DNA of 64,000 nucleotides from Aquanectria penicillioides (GCA_003415625.1 PYIU01000001.1:1550001-1614000); one strand, 5' to 3'. Positions 34,201-45,845 are shown, counted from the stretch's first letter. The notes: generated by a model from the sequence alone, not told the origin. Made by a program: numbers and translations.

Positions 34201-36139
34201 GCCGTACAGCTAGCCACGCTCATCTACAGCCGATAACTAGAACATGCATACTGACAGTTAAGTCATATCTTTCAATCACACTCTTGGAGAAAGCATTACG
34301 ACTTCAGTAATTCCGCTAATTTGAGTCGTTGATGTTCGGTACTCGTCGACAATGAGAATAAGCTGAGCTAGCCATTTCGGGCACCTAATAAGTAGATGAG
34401 ATTCTACCCTATTTGGCTGTACTTAGCCAGGTGTTACTGCAATCTTGGAAATGATCTTTTATAATATGGAAAACGCCTTCATAGCGGCTCTGGTCAAATC
34501 TACGAATTTTTGCATTTGCTAGTAAGAGGTCGTGCCCTGCCACGCTTCGATACCTGCCATTAAGTCTGCGGCTCGGTTATCATGGCCTCTCTTAGAGGCT
34601 TCTTGGGTAAGGAAGAAGAATGAATTGCGGCGGTTTGCGCTAGTAATGCCAAGTTTCTTTGATTATGTGTGATTGTGTCGATCAATTACAAGTCGTCAAG
34701 CCCATGACGTTTGCCATCCTTCGCCACTCTAATTTATCCGGCTTACGAATCAAGCACCGCCAGCATCTATTTCAGGCTCGAGTAATTTTCAATGAACCTG
34801 GATAGTGGAATGGACTGTGGTGAGAGTTGAATCGACCGGATAAGATGTGACACCGGTCATGTTTACATAGGTTCCCGGTCTATTTTATTGTGACATTTGT
34901 CACACCATCGGTTAATAGGCCGCCGGATGAGTCGGCATCTCTTGACATACATTGGATCTTGGAGAGTAATAGCAATGAAACTACTCGGATATACTTGGTT
35001 CAAGGATCTGGTGTTTATCAGATTTTGCCTCGTGAGGTTAGAGAGGACGGAATTTAATGTTCCGCGAGTGTGATGAGATTTTTGAACATTGGCAAGTTCT
35101 ACGAATCGTACTACAACAACACCCAAAGTGGAGAATCACAACGACCATTATTTTCAGGTGATCCGTAGAGATATCGGCTCGAGAAGACACGAATATAAGA
35201 TGCAGCAACCCGAGATTCCTCACGTGTTTGCATATCTCTCCGCAAGTCGACACACCTCGGCCGTAATTGCACCAGTTACCCTAGAGACTCCACAAAGCGA
35301 TTCTGGAGAAGATATCCTGGATAAGCGGGGAACTTGGAGGCAAAAAGACCACTTTCACGCTTTATTACTCGCTTTTCACTCCTTTAATTTAAGCATGCAT
35401 TCGCGAACAGCTCGATTCGTGCCGCTTCGGGACGTTGGCCACCGGACTAAGCTTGCCATTCGGTCCAACATTGCGCCAGACCCCCGAAACCCCGCGTCAC
35501 CCCAAAGCCCAATGCCCCCACCGCGTCCGAACAGAGTCGTTGACAAAAGCAGGGGGCGGCCCGATTGGTGGCACGTCCCATGTGGCATTTCTCCGTTGGG
35601 GGAGGAGGATATAGTTTGCATGGCCTATTGCAACCCTAGCGTTCCATTGGATCGCTTCCCCAGGTCTTGGGCTCAGAATTTAAGCTGTGCGTAGAGCTCG
35701 TGCGCAGCTCTCCGCTAATTAATATCCTTAGTCGATCGATCGAGCACCCGACGTTACCCTGTAATTAGTTTTTACCTGCTGATCTTTCTCTTCTGGGCAA
35801 CCCATTTGCTTACCAGCTCCTCCGAGCATGCACGCTGCAGGACTATGGTATCATTGACCATGATGATTGGGTGATTCCCAGGGTCCTGGCGAACCTATAT
35901 CCTCGGCAAGTGTGAATACCCCTTATGCAAACGCGGGCTATGCTACTTGTTCGGCCAATTGATGGCCGTAGCGTGCCCGCTCGCTGCTCGAAAGTCCATC
36001 TGTAGAAGCGGAAAGGAGTGACGCAACAAACCCACCCCATGGCAACTTTGCCCAGGGCCCCGAACGACATGGCCCGAAATTGCGACACCGAGCTTCAACT
36101 CAAAAGGGTTGCGTAATAGTATCCCCTCTATGAACACCT

Positions 36140-36147
36140 TATATAAA
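36140..36147 (+). promoter_or_regulatory. TATA box of the rhamnogalacturonan lyase gene
   Basis: TATATAAA lies 92 bp upstream of the ATG at 36239, followed by a CA-rich leader. Confidence 0.55.
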
Positions 36148-36238
36148 GACGGCCGAATGTCTCCAAGGGACCCAATTCGACAGCAGCACCGACCCCGACA
36201 CTCCTTTTAACTGTCTTTTCTATAGCAGCCGTCATATC

Positions 36239-39016
36239 ATGACGCATTTGGCTTCATATCTTTTAGCCGCTTCGGCTCTTCTTTGCCACCCAGTTGCAGC
36301 CCTGTCGAGCAACTCAAGCTCTTCATCGGCAACTGTTGGTTGGCTCGGTGGCAATAAGCCCGATCTGAACTTGGGTGTCACTTTTGGCCTCCCTTGGCCA
36401 CGTGGGAAATATTGGCCCGAACAAACCAAATTTTCAGTCTCCGGTCAGGACATTGACCTTCAGTCATGGGTGACTGGCTACTGGAGGGATGGCTCTGTCA
36501 AGTGGACTGGCCATGCCATCGCTGGGTCAGACTCTATCCCCGATGCATACACAGTTACAGCAACGTCCTCCAATAGCTCCGTCATCTCCAGGAGGGCCAC
36601 CAACTCTACCAGTGGAATTGTAGTGACAGAGTCATCTGATGAAATCACAGTCAACACTGGAAATATTACTGTGACATTCCCTACATCGGGAGACACTGTT
36701 GTTGGGGAGATCAAGACTAAGAGTGGAAAGAGTGTTGGAAAGAATGGAAAGCTGGTCCTCCAATCCCAGTCTGGAGTTTCGGATACCTCAGCGGATCGTG
36801 CGAATTCGTCAATCAGCTACTTCAACTTCGAAAGCCGCATTAGCAACGTCACTGTTGGAGAACTATCCTCCGTCAGGGCCTTGGTTACTGTCAATGGCGA
36901 ACATCAAGCTACCGATGGTTCATCTCACGACGATTGGCTCCCCTTCGTACTGCGATTTTACCTTTACTCCAACTCGGACTCCATTAGACTTGTGCACAGT
37001 CTCATCTTCAACGGAAATGCTTCTACAGACTTCATCACTGCTATTGGTATCCGCTTTGATGTCCCATTGAAAGGCGAGGAGTACTACAATCGCCATGTCA
37101 GGATCGCTGGTGTCGATGGTGGTCTTCTCAACGAAGCTGTACAAGGTATCACCGGATTGCGACGAGACCCTGGCACTGCTGTGAAGACTGCCCAGTTTGA
37201 AGGAGAGGTATTGCCGGACATTAGCACGTGGGACACACGAGTCTCGACTAGGATGCAGTGGATTCCGACTTGGGGTGACTACAGCTTGAGCCAACTTTCC
37301 TCCGATGGCTTTAACCTGAAGAAGAGAACCAAGGCTGGACAGAGTTGGCTTAAAATTCCCGCTGGCACCCGAGCTGAGGGTCTTGCCTACGTCGGAGGAG
37401 CTACTGTGGGAGGTCTCGGCCTAGCCCTTCGTGATTTCTGGAAGCGCTATCCCACCGGGTTTGATATCACGGATGCTGCTTCTGACACTGGAACCATTAC
37501 TCTTTGGATTTATAGCCCAGAGGCTGAGCCCCTCGACCTCCGCCCATATCATGATGGTCTGGGTCAAGAGGACTACACTGATCAGCTAGATGCTCTTGCG
37601 ATTACCTATGAGGATTATGAACCCGGTTTCAACACCCCGTACGGTATTGCCAGGACCAGCGAGATCTCCATTCTTGCATTCGAGAAGACCCCATCCCGAG
37701 ATAAGCTCTCGACCTTGGTAAATCATGTTAACAACCCTCCTGTTCTCGTGGCCGAACCTAGCTACATCAGGGAAACCGAGGCTCTTGGAACATACTGGAG
37801 CCTTCCGGATACCTCTAGCGATGCCGCAAGCACCCTAGAGGCTCACCTGGACTTCCTGGCTAAATTCTACCAAGACCAAGTTGAGCAGCGACGATGGTAC
37901 GGCTTCCTTGATTACGGCGATTTCATGCATACGTACGACACCGACAGACATACCTGGCGATATGATGTTGGAGGATATGCGTGGGACAACTCTGAACTCT
38001 CGCCTGATTTGTTCTTCTGGCTTTACTTCCTCCGCACTGGCCGTGAAGACATCTACCGATTCGCCGAGGCTTTGACTAGACACACTGGCGAGGTTGACGT
38101 GTATCATCTTGGCAACTGGAAGGGCCTGGGAACGCGTCATGGTATTCAGCACTGGGCTGACAGCGCGAAGCAAGCCCGTATTTCTCAACCGCAGTACCGA
38201 AAGTACTTTTACTACCTCAGTGGTGGCGATGAGCGTGTCGGAGAACTACTCGATGAGCTTTTGGATACCGATCAAACCTACGGCATCCTCGACCCCAACA
38301 GAAAGGTTCGCACTGACGGATGGACTCCTACTCCGGGCTCCACTGTTGCCATTGGTCTTGGCACCGACTGGTCTGCCCTTGCTGCGGGATGGCTTATGGA
38401 ATGGGAACGTCGAGGATCGCGATGGAGCGAATCAAGGACGAAGCTCACCAACACGGTCAAGGGAATTGCAAACCTCACCAACGGTTTTGTGACCGGCTCT
38501 GGTCTCTACAATCTTTCTGCTTGGACCCTAGGACCGCCTCCTGCCGACCCCCAGAACCTTGGAAACGTGTCTGTTTCTCACCTGTCGGCCGTATTCGGCC
38601 TGGTCGAGGTTGTCTCTGAACTGATCGAGTACTACGACGATACTCTCCCGAGCGGCTTCAAGGACGCCTGGCTTGACTACTGCTACTACTTCGGAGCCGG
38701 AAAGACGGCACAGGCTGCTCGATATGGCGTGAACTTTGGCACCTTGAACCTGTACCAGGGCCACTCGCGTCTAACGGCTTTCTGGGGTCATGAGAAGAAG
38801 AACGCTACGATTGAGCTGCGAGCCTGGGACGAGTTGTACGATTCAGATGGTCTTTCGCCAGATGCTGCGTGGAACTCGACCTACCTCAACGGTAGCGCGG
38901 TGCTTGTCGCTGTTGATGAGGCAAGTTGGATCTCTACCAACGACGTGGCTCAGTACGGCCTCGCGGTCATTGAAGATTTGGCATGGGCTGGAGACCAACT
39001 TACCAACTATGTTTAA
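36239..39016 (+). CDS. Secreted exo-acting rhamnogalacturonan lyase, polysaccharide lyase family 26 (PcRGLX-like)
   Basis: An intronless 925-residue protein. Residues 1-21 are a signal peptide (LLAASALLCHPVAA). The whole length resembles PcRGLX of Penicillium, the founding PL26 enzyme. That enzyme cleaves rhamnogalacturonan I, the hairy backbone of pectin, from an end by beta-elimination. Landmarks: LNLGVTFGLPWPRGKY near the N-terminus (first domain), WLPFVLRFYLYSNSDSIRLV (about 235-254), MQWIPTWGDYSLSQL, RRWYGFLDYGDFMHTYD (catalytic-barrel type segment, about 556-572), YDVGGYAWDNSELSPDLFFW and WADSAKQARISQPQYRKYFY. About a dozen N-glycosylation sequons are present. There is no break. It is adjacent to a dead dehydrogenase relic, and no partner pectinase is in the window. 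The family is well supported; catalytic residues are not assigned from sequence alone. Confidence 0.88.
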   Translation: MTHLASYLLAASALLCHPVAALSSNSSSSSATVGWLGGNKPDLNLGVTFGLPWPRGKYWPEQTKFSVSGQDIDLQSWVTGYWRDGSVKWTGHAIAGSDSIPDAYTVTATSSNSSVISRRATNSTSGIVVTESSDEITVNTGNITVTFPTSGDTVVGEIKTKSGKSVGKNGKLVLQSQSGVSDTSADRANSSISYFNFESRISNVTVGELSSVRALVTVNGEHQATDGSSHDDWLPFVLRFYLYSNSDSIRLVHSLIFNGNASTDFITAIGIRFDVPLKGEEYYNRHVRIAGVDGGLLNEAVQGITGLRRDPGTAVKTAQFEGEVLPDISTWDTRVSTRMQWIPTWGDYSLSQLSSDGFNLKKRTKAGQSWLKIPAGTRAEGLAYVGGATVGGLGLALRDFWKRYPTGFDITDAASDTGTITLWIYSPEAEPLDLRPYHDGLGQEDYTDQLDALAITYEDYEPGFNTPYGIARTSEISILAFEKTPSRDKLSTLVNHVNNPPVLVAEPSYIRETEALGTYWSLPDTSSDAASTLEAHLDFLAKFYQDQVEQRRWYGFLDYGDFMHTYDTDRHTWRYDVGGYAWDNSELSPDLFFWLYFLRTGREDIYRFAEALTRHTGEVDVYHLGNWKGLGTRHGIQHWADSAKQARISQPQYRKYFYYLSGGDERVGELLDELLDTDQTYGILDPNRKVRTDGWTPTPGSTVAIGLGTDWSALAAGWLMEWERRGSRWSESRTKLTNTVKGIANLTNGFVTGSGLYNLSAWTLGPPPADPQNLGNVSVSHLSAVFGLVEVVSELIEYYDDTLPSGFKDAWLDYCYYFGAGKTAQAARYGVNFGTLNLYQGHSRLTAFWGHEKKNATIELRAWDELYDSDGLSPDAAWNSTYLNGSAVLVAVDEASWISTNDVAQYGLAVIEDLAWAGDQLTNYV

Positions 39017-39259
39017 GACGATCGATTCTTTTCCCTGTATTAAACGGCAAAAAACGAAGAATTTTCATTGTACATATATTCTTACTTCAGTTCGTTCTCT
39101 GTTTCTGTATGTACTTTTGGAATCTTTAGCTTGGATTATTTCTCTGTATTCTACGCCAACCGAGTTGTCTATTTTATAGCCAACAACTCATCACAGATAG
39201 CCTCTGTAGCTCCCTTATTGTTCAATCTTTCTCTCAAACCTGGTGTAGCTTTGTTATTC

Positions 39260-40100
39260 TGGCGCATTTTGCACGAGAGACATGTATTATTGCATCTGTC
39301 GAGGACGATTCTCTCATCCAGCGCGGAGTATTGGCGGTTGCAGAGACGGCGCCGATGGCATTGTCATTTCTCTTGCCTATAAAATCGAGAGCACTGCCTT
39401 GAGAGGAGGATGCATTCGGACCTGCCCATGGTACAATTCCAATGGGACCGGCGAGAGCAGCAGCCAAGTCGGAGATGATGTCAATGTGCAGCTTTGTTCA
39501 CACCGCCGTATCAATCGTCTGCGGCGTCTGACCCAGGCGAATGGGCCGACCTCGACCAACTCTGTCCCATTTCACCTCCCGAAACTTGACGGCAATATCC
39601 GCTGCAGCCTCGTCCCAAAAGACGAGTCGGTGGCGGAGAGCATTCGACTTGCTGACACCGGTCAGGTGCTTTGGCGGGCGCTGATTTGCAGCCTTAAAGG
39701 CATATCGCATGATTCGCCGCATTCCATGTCGGGTAAATGTGCGCGTTTCCGTCACCACCTCCCACCCAGTTTCGCTGGAGGTGGGACCGGCGGACATGTC
39801 CGGAATCCTCCCCCTTGCTGTTGTCCCACACCAGAAACCAGTCCAGATCGGCAGGGCTTGCGCCGTCCAATCGCGGAATTGTGACGTTGCAAAGGGGCCT
39901 TGCATTGACGCACAGCGGCATGGGGCCCCTCATTTTTGAGAAGCAGTTTCTAGAGAGATTTGTGGCCCGGGAAATCTGTTGTATTCTTGGTTGGCATGAA
40001 CCATGCATGCACGATGATCGTGTTATAATTACCTGGGTCGCCTACCGCACCACCATAGGATAATGGCATCAAAGTACTCTACCATGGCTTGGAAGTCATT
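39260..40100 (-). pseudogene. Relic of a tartrate/isopropylmalate-dehydrogenase-like decarboxylating dehydrogenase
   Basis: The minus strand carries, in order, segments of the isocitrate/isopropylmalate dehydrogenase superfamily, best matching tartrate/D-malate dehydrogenase-like fungal proteins. These are YFDAII and GAVGDP (about 40080-40040), CVNARP, SPADLDWFLVWDNSKGEDSG (about 39860-39800, the substrate loop), TETRTFTRHGMRRIMRYAF (about 39755-39700), KHLTGVSKSNALRHRLVFWD, then LHIDIISDLAAALAG (about 39480-39435) and ALDFIGKRNDNAIGA. Frames shift near 40055 and 39780. A TGA interrupts TAV*TKLH at 39498-39500. The N-terminal third is not seen. The usual VREN of the substrate loop reads VWDN. 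It is non-functional as written. Confidence 0.78.
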
Positions 40101-41135
40101 GGGCAAGTCAGGTTACGTTTCATTATAATATGCAGTGCTCCACGGAAAATGGATTGTTTCAGTATTCTGTTCTTTGGACGCCTTTGGGGCCAATTTAGCA
40201 TCTTGAGTACTGTACATGTACTTCCACCGCAGCCTCAACCACCTCGATTGACAGCGAGGGCCATTTGCATCACAGCGATTCGATAGGGCACTGAGACGAT
40301 GGTACTGTGCGATTTACTAATTCATTACAGGCTGAAAGCAAAACCATCAATTAGTCACGACGCATAGAAATGGTATTTGGCAGCTGGAGATCACCTCCAT
40401 CTGATACCGTGACATGAGCTCGCCGGCTAGATGCCAGGTCCTTGGTCTCCGGACCGGGAATTTGCCCGTCGTTGGCTGGAACGAAATGAGAATATTGGGC
40501 CAAGGGGGGCGCGTCCGGGGAAACAGGAGCCAGGTGAGCCCAATAAACGCGAGGGATGAATGCCCAAGATGCCCCCCCTTATCTCGAGTAGACAGGCCAT
40601 CCAGATACGTCTCCTGTGGGAGTGGCCTCATGGCGCCGGCATTTATACACCGACCGGCATAGCTGCTACAGCTGCCCGGGTGGTGCTGCGGCGGCGCCCC
40701 AGCGCTGAGCCTCAGTGATTGGCTGGCGAGTTTAGGCGTCCGGGGCCACGGAAGGCCACTATAGCACGGTGAGCTTGCGCTGACCGGCACGGAACAATAG
40801 CACCGGACGAGGACGAACCACAACGTAAAACCCCACAAATGGCCGGCATAAATCGACCGGCAGATCGCCTCTGCGCTGTTCTGCGCTGCCCGATTGTCTC
40901 ACGCGCAAGGCCCTGCAACGTCTTATCGTCTCCTCCGCAGCAGGTAATTCAGCTGCCCCCCGGCCAGGGAGCTACGTCTTACCGAGATGCTGGGGCGCGC
41001 AAAGGCGGAGTCCAGTTCCGGTGGGGGGTTCATCCCCGGTCTCGACCACCTGTCACGACCGCAACCCAGCGAGATCACCACTGCAAGAGGAACAACGCGA
41101 AGGACAACAAGGGCGTTAGCAATAGTCTGTTCCGC
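40101..41135. promoter_or_regulatory. Promoter of the Zn2Cys6 regulator with five CCGGCA elements
   Basis: CCGGCA occurs at 40636, 40654, 40784, 40843 and 40857, all on the plus strand within about 230 bp. A further CCGG lies at 40803. The pair at 40843/40857 contains CGG-N10-CCG. The same motif recurs near two downstream genes, so this may be a self-binding promoter. The rest of the interval has no recognised gene. Confidence 0.45.
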
Positions 41136-43480
41136 ATGCCTCACATGAAGCGACTGACCCTTCACAGGTGCGACAACTGCAGAAGGCTTAAAGAAAAATG
41201 CAACGGCGGCACGCCGTGCGATAGATGCAACAAGACTGGCCGACAGTGTCTGTTCACCAACGCATTCAGGAGGACAAGAAACCCACGTCCGGGCGTGAAC
41301 AAACCTCATCCCCGTCCAGAGCAGAGTAACGACACCGTGGACCCAACCACCTTTTTCGAGGTAGAAAGAATTCGTGCGCTCGAGACCATTGTTCAGTACT
41401 TCACCGGCATCGACCAGTGCACCAAGCCCAATCTCCAGGAAGTCGTCGCATCTCTAAGCTCCGAAGCGCCTAATGAGGCTGGGTTATCTGGAGTTGATCT
41501 TCCGGATAATATAGACGATAACGAAGGTGACGCAAGGGCTCCATCCGCCTTGGCTGGTAAGCATCAAGCCCCAACCAACTGTTGTGACACTCTCCGCGCG
41601 CGATGCTAACCTCCATGCCAAGCTTATGAACAGTTCTCCCACTCTCACTTTTCAAAACGGGTGCAGCAGAAGATGGAGACTCAGTCAGAAAGATGTCAAA
41701 ATGTTCGTATTATCCACGATAAACCTCAAGCAACGTCTAATAAAGCCAACACTTTTCTATCAGGAGGGGGGAACCAGTATAATACCAGCCGAACAGCTGC
41801 TGTCGCGGGATTTCGTCGTTCAAGAAGCTGCATCCTTATTTCCTCCAGTTGAAGTCGCTCTCTTACTTCTGGATGTGTTCTTCAACGTTGCACAAACCAA
41901 CTACTTTTACGTCGATGAAGAAACCATCCGTCAGGAACTCGCTCAATTCTATGCACCAACCCAACCACTCAACATTACCGATGCTCCATGGGTATGTATG
42001 GCACTCATGTTGTTTGCGGTAGGCACTCAGTTCGCCCACTTGGCTCGAAGCCCTGGATCCCCGGGAAACGGAGCGAATGGCGAGTCTAGAAACATTAGCT
42101 CCGCGATGGACGATACACTGGCACTAGCTTTCTATCGCAAAGCTAGTGCTCTTATCCCGGATGTCCTGGCGATTGGGTCCCTTCAGAGCGTGCAGGCATT
42201 TGGCCTATTGGGTGTTTATGCACTCCCACTCGACCCTGCAGGGTTATCCTGCACCTACTTTGGCATCGCAATAAAAATAGCAACGCATAACGGCATGCAT
42301 AAGAAGAGTCTCGATCATCAGCGATCCCGGGAACTTGAAATCCGCCATAGAGTGTGGTGGACTGTATATACACTGGAGAGGTTCGTCAATATTGTGAGCG
42401 TGCACGACTTACACCTGTGCTAACAGACAAAGGCGGATGTCTATACTGCATGGCAGGCCAGCGTCAATTTCACGATCGGAAGTTGATGTGGATTTACCCA
42501 TGGACTTGCTGGAAATGTGTCCAGCTCGTAGAGCGAATACATACGGGAACATAGTTGCTTCAAGAGGTATCACAGATATCATGGAGGACGCCCGTGACGC
42601 AATGTATGAGCATATCGCTTTGCATTTATCCGTGCCATTGCTAACTAATCTCAGTTTGGCCCTAAAGAAGGTGGATAAATCGAAGATCCCTGTCATGGCT
42701 CAGAATGTGTTGAGAGTCAAGCAGCGCCTCAAGACATGGTGGGATAGTCTTCCCAACGAGACATATTGCAGGGACTTGACTCCTGGAAAACCGCTATTCC
42801 GCTCCAACATCCATCTTGCTCTCACATATCATCTGGTGCATATCTTCGTCGGTCGATCCTTCATATTTGACGAAACCGCCCTCAAACCTGAAGACTCACG
42901 GGTGTACGAATGGGCCAGTGTCCGAGACGAATTAATCGAAGACTGCATCAGAAGCTCAGTAACTTCTATTGAACTATGCCAGATGCTTCAAGACGAATTT
43001 GGACTTTCTAAATCGTCATACACAGAGTTTACGTCTTGTTGCGCAGCGGTTCTCGCAATAGTCGCCAGGCGCATATTCACCAAAAACGCCGCACTGAGGG
43101 ACATATGCGATCAAGGATTGATCTTGTTGAATAAGATGTCACGCGGAGTATTTGCCAGGAGCTGTGAGAAGCGAGCGTTGGAAATTCTCGAGATGGCCGT
43201 CCAGAAGCTTGATGGAAACCAGCAGCAGACAAAGGGCTTTGGCGGAAACGGATATACAGGGTTTCGGAATTGGGTGGCCATGCAGCAAATCGTACCTGGC
43301 GAAGTCCCTCGAGACGATCAGGTTCTACCACCAGTGGGTTGGGCTTCGGAGAGCGGTTCCATGCAGGGGATGATGCACCAGGGAAAGGCCAACGCGTCGT
43401 CGGAGTTTATTCCTCCCACCTTGGCGGATTTGATTTCCTTGCCTGGATTGGATGAATGGTTTCAACATTCTATGAACTAA
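41136..43480 (+). CDS. Zn2Cys6 transcription factor with fungal_trans domain
   Basis: Four exons: 41136-41556, 41623-41702, 41764-42380 and 42427 (or 42433)-43480, giving 723 or 721 residues. The zinc cluster CDNCRRLKEKC plus CDRCNKTGRQC uses C12, C15, C22, C28, C31 and C38. The fungal_trans domain includes SLQSVQAFGLLGVYAL, EIRHRVWWTVYTLER and the conserved SILHGRPASIS just after the third intron. Two acceptors 6 bp apart are possible there; the distal one gives LERRMSILHG, closer to the family. The start at 41136 is preferred because the frame upstream (to 40839) runs through the promoter elements. The next genes are an acetyltransferase-like gene 456 bp downstream on the same strand and a dehalogenase. 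Shared CGG/CCG sites suggest this protein controls them. Confidence 0.87.
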
Positions 43481-43935
43481 TTTCAATTACCAATAATGCT
43501 GGCCGTGTACTTTTCTCTCTGTTCGCTTGGCGGGACATGAATACTTCAAGATTCATTTCAGTATGGCGCATGGATGTTTATTTGAGGCTGGATAGGTAGC
43601 GCATTTCTGTGAATAAATATCGTCCAACATGTAACTAAACAAGTACGTGTGATATGTCGTAACTCTAGAGTAGGAATATCCATAGCTATCTATCATCATG
43701 ACTAGTTTACTCAACCATGAACCGGCACACCGGGCGGAGAGAGCGCAAGGGCGTGCGAGTTATCGAGAGCTAATTGTCACTTTTTGCGGGGCCTGTGCCG
43801 GTGCGAGTGTGCCGGTGGGGGCTCGATCAAACCGTCTCAAGCCGAGATGCATTCGATCGATATCTATTGACAAGATGACAACTTGAAGGGCGTAGAACTT
43901 ATCCCTGTTACGAAGAAGATAAGACCTCCTTTGGG
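43481..43935. other. Intergenic region before the acetyltransferase-like gene
   Basis: About 450 bp with the terminator of the regulator gene and the promoter of the next gene. The CGG/CCG elements at 43722-43815 are listed separately. Confidence 0.5.
43722..43815. promoter_or_regulatory. CGG-N4-CCG and CGG-N10-CCG sites upstream of the acetyltransferase-like gene
   Basis: CCGGCACACCGG at 43722-43733 is CGG-CACA-CCG. CCGG at 43798 and 43812 enclose CGG-N10-CCG. They lie about 120-215 bp before the start at 43936. The first is the exact reverse complement of the unit repeated upstream of the dehalogenase gene. Confidence 0.45.
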
Positions 43936-45372
43936 ATGCCACGGAACATGATTTTCCGACCATCAATTTTCGACATGGAGAAAGGCGTGGTCTCAGGTCG
44001 CAGGTCATTGGGTAAGCTCGCCCTTGTCGCCATTAAGGCCATATCTGTGAAGCTAACTTTCAAAGGCCCCTTGGAAAAATATTCATTGTGTCGCAGTAAT
44101 CTAGGCATTTATTTGAATGTATGTGTGACAGCTAGCTATGTAATTACGAGCGACGAAACTTTGAAGCCAGCATTGTTTCGAGCACTTGCTGTTGTTGTCG
44201 CGAAGCATCCGATTCTTTCAGCAATACCCGTCGATGTTGAAATAGATGCACGGTTTATCCGCGTTGCCAGCATTGAGCTTGAGAGAATTACCACGTTTGT
44301 CGAGTATCAAGACGGTGTGCCCTCGCTTGGCAACAGTGCATTGGACAAATTCCTGGAAAACCAGCATAACCTCCCGTTCAAATACGAGGAACCACTGGTT
44401 CCATTTTGGAGACTCGGTGTTCTTCTTAGTTCCAAAAGACCCACGGAATTCACTCTGTGTTTTTGTTTCCACCATTCGCTTGTTGATACCAAAAGCGCTC
44501 TCGTCTTCCACGAGGACTTGGAACATGCTCTGTCTTTCCCATCAGCATGTGAAGCCCTCAGCACCGTTCTAACGTCAAACGAACCATTACTGCCTTCTAT
44601 TGAGGCATTGTATGATCTGAAAACATCGCCCCAGTTTGTTCATGAAGTCCAAAACGTAAGACAGCCTCCCAACGACACCTGGAGTGGCGCACCCCAACAG
44701 CTGCCAGTTCGCACCAGGTTCTCTTCGTTGCGGCTTTCTCCTGCGGGTTTCTCTGCACTTGGATCAAAGTGCAGGCTGAATGGTGTGTCCATTACGGCTG
44801 TTTTGATGTCCGTGGCCGCAGACGCATTCTTCCAAGTACTCCCCACCGAGTATGCCACACTGTTGGGAGATTGCGCAGTCTCCTTGCGACCCTTCTTGCC
44901 ACCACCAATCACAGACAGATCAATTGGGTGTTATGTAGGGTCATTTAGTGAGCTCTACAGGAGATCAGATCGGTCAATTTGGGAAGACTCGAAGCGTACC
45001 AAGACCACTATCGGGAAGGTTCGACGGAATAAAGGAGCGGATATGCCTGTTGGTTTCCTTCGTCATGTTCCCAATATTTCCCAGTGGTTGAGAAACAAGA
45101 TCGGCACAAGGCGTTGGGCTGCGTGGGAATTGAGTAATGTTGGAACACTTGATGAAGTGGCACTACCCAAGGATGGCATTTGCGAAATCAAAGGATTGTT
45201 ATTCAGCCAGAGCGCCAGCGCATGCTCCGGCGCAGTAAAGATTAGCGTTGCTACGGGAAGAGATGGGAAGATGGGGCTGGGCTTTTCATGGCAAGAAGGG
45301 GTAGTGGAAGAGGAGGTTGTGTTCAAGCTTATAGAGACGATCGAGGGGATCATTAGTCACCTCATTGAATAA
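43936..45372 (+). CDS. Alcohol acetyltransferase-like acyltransferase
   Basis: Exons 43936-44011 and 44066-45372 give 460 residues. The 54-bp intron is a multiple of three and has no stop, so an unspliced frame also stays open. Splicing gives SLGPLEKYSLCRSNLGIYLN, the normal start of the AATase family. The acyltransferase motif HHSLVD (about 161-166, in FCFHHSLVDTKSALVFHEDL) carries the catalytic histidine. Near the end ELSNVGTLDEVALPKDG fits the family's conserved late segment. The family transfers acetyl or other acyl groups from CoA to alcohols. The substrate here is unknown, and a role in a small specialised pathway with the neighbouring dehalogenase is only inference. The initiator could also be M5 or the methionine at 43975. 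Confidence 0.8.
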   Translation: MPRNMIFRPSIFDMEKGVVSGRRSLGKLALVAIKAISVKLTFKGPLEKYSLCRSNLGIYLNVCVTASYVITSDETLKPALFRALAVVVAKHPILSAIPVDVEIDARFIRVASIELERITTFVEYQDGVPSLGNSALDKFLENQHNLPFKYEEPLVPFWRLGVLLSSKRPTEFTLCFCFHHSLVDTKSALVFHEDLEHALSFPSACEALSTVLTSNEPLLPSIEALYDLKTSPQFVHEVQNVRQPPNDTWSGAPQQLPVRTRFSSLRLSPAGFSALGSKCRLNGVSITAVLMSVAADAFFQVLPTEYATLLGDCAVSLRPFLPPPITDRSIGCYVGSFSELYRRSDRSIWEDSKRTKTTIGKVRRNKGADMPVGFLRHVPNISQWLRNKIGTRRWAAWELSNVGTLDEVALPKDGICEIKGLLFSQSASACSGAVKISVATGRDGKMGLGFSWQEGVVEEEVVFKLIETIEGIISHLIE

Positions 45373-45845
45373 TATTGAGCGTGAAAAAGACCTCGTCGGC
45401 CCTGTTACTTTTCAAGGATATAGAATTGGTAGATTTATGTCCATGAATTATCAAATCTTGAACCATCTCGTTGGGATATTGTGGGCAGGTCTCATGCAAT
45501 AGCCTTGGGTTGAAAGTGAGACGAGAATGTTATGCACTAAATATCATTGTTTCAGCCAATTTTCTCTCCTCAGCAAAAAGGAAAAGTGAAGTGCGATAGA
45601 ATTTGTGTGATAAGTTTCACACGCTTACGATAAATCACTGGTAAAGACTTATCTTCTAAATCCCTAACCTGGAAGAATCTGAACTCGCCGTGCAACCAAT
45701 TGTCCATGCGCAGGATACAAAATGGTAATTGAAGAGACACGGGCCATACTAAAAGCAAATGGCACTCTAGTGTAGAACAACATATGAGATTCATACATGT
45801 AAATTGCAATCTGCGGTTCATCTCTAACTGCACACCATTGTGACT
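45373..45845. other. Convergent intergenic region
   Basis: About 470 bp between the 3' ends of the acetyltransferase-like and dehalogenase genes. An 87-codon minus frame here has no motif and is probably not a gene. Confidence 0.55.

Larger units (their letters stand above)
32806..36238. other. Gene-poor region before the rhamnogalacturonan lyase
   Basis: About 3.4 kb. The only protein-like stretch is an unrecognised minus-strand frame at 33826-34200 (see separate entry). A 201-codon plus frame at 35089-35694 has no motif and a composition like promoter DNA. The last 120 bp carries the lyase core promoter. Confidence 0.5.

Noticed and set aside
35089..35694. 201-codon plus-strand open frame
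   Set aside because: No motif, low-quality composition, no splice support and a position in the upstream region of the lyase gene; most likely chance in GC-moderate DNA.
40839..41135. N-terminal extension of the Zn2Cys6 regulator
   Set aside because: It starts inside the CCGGCA element cluster and puts about 100 unconserved residues before the zinc cluster.
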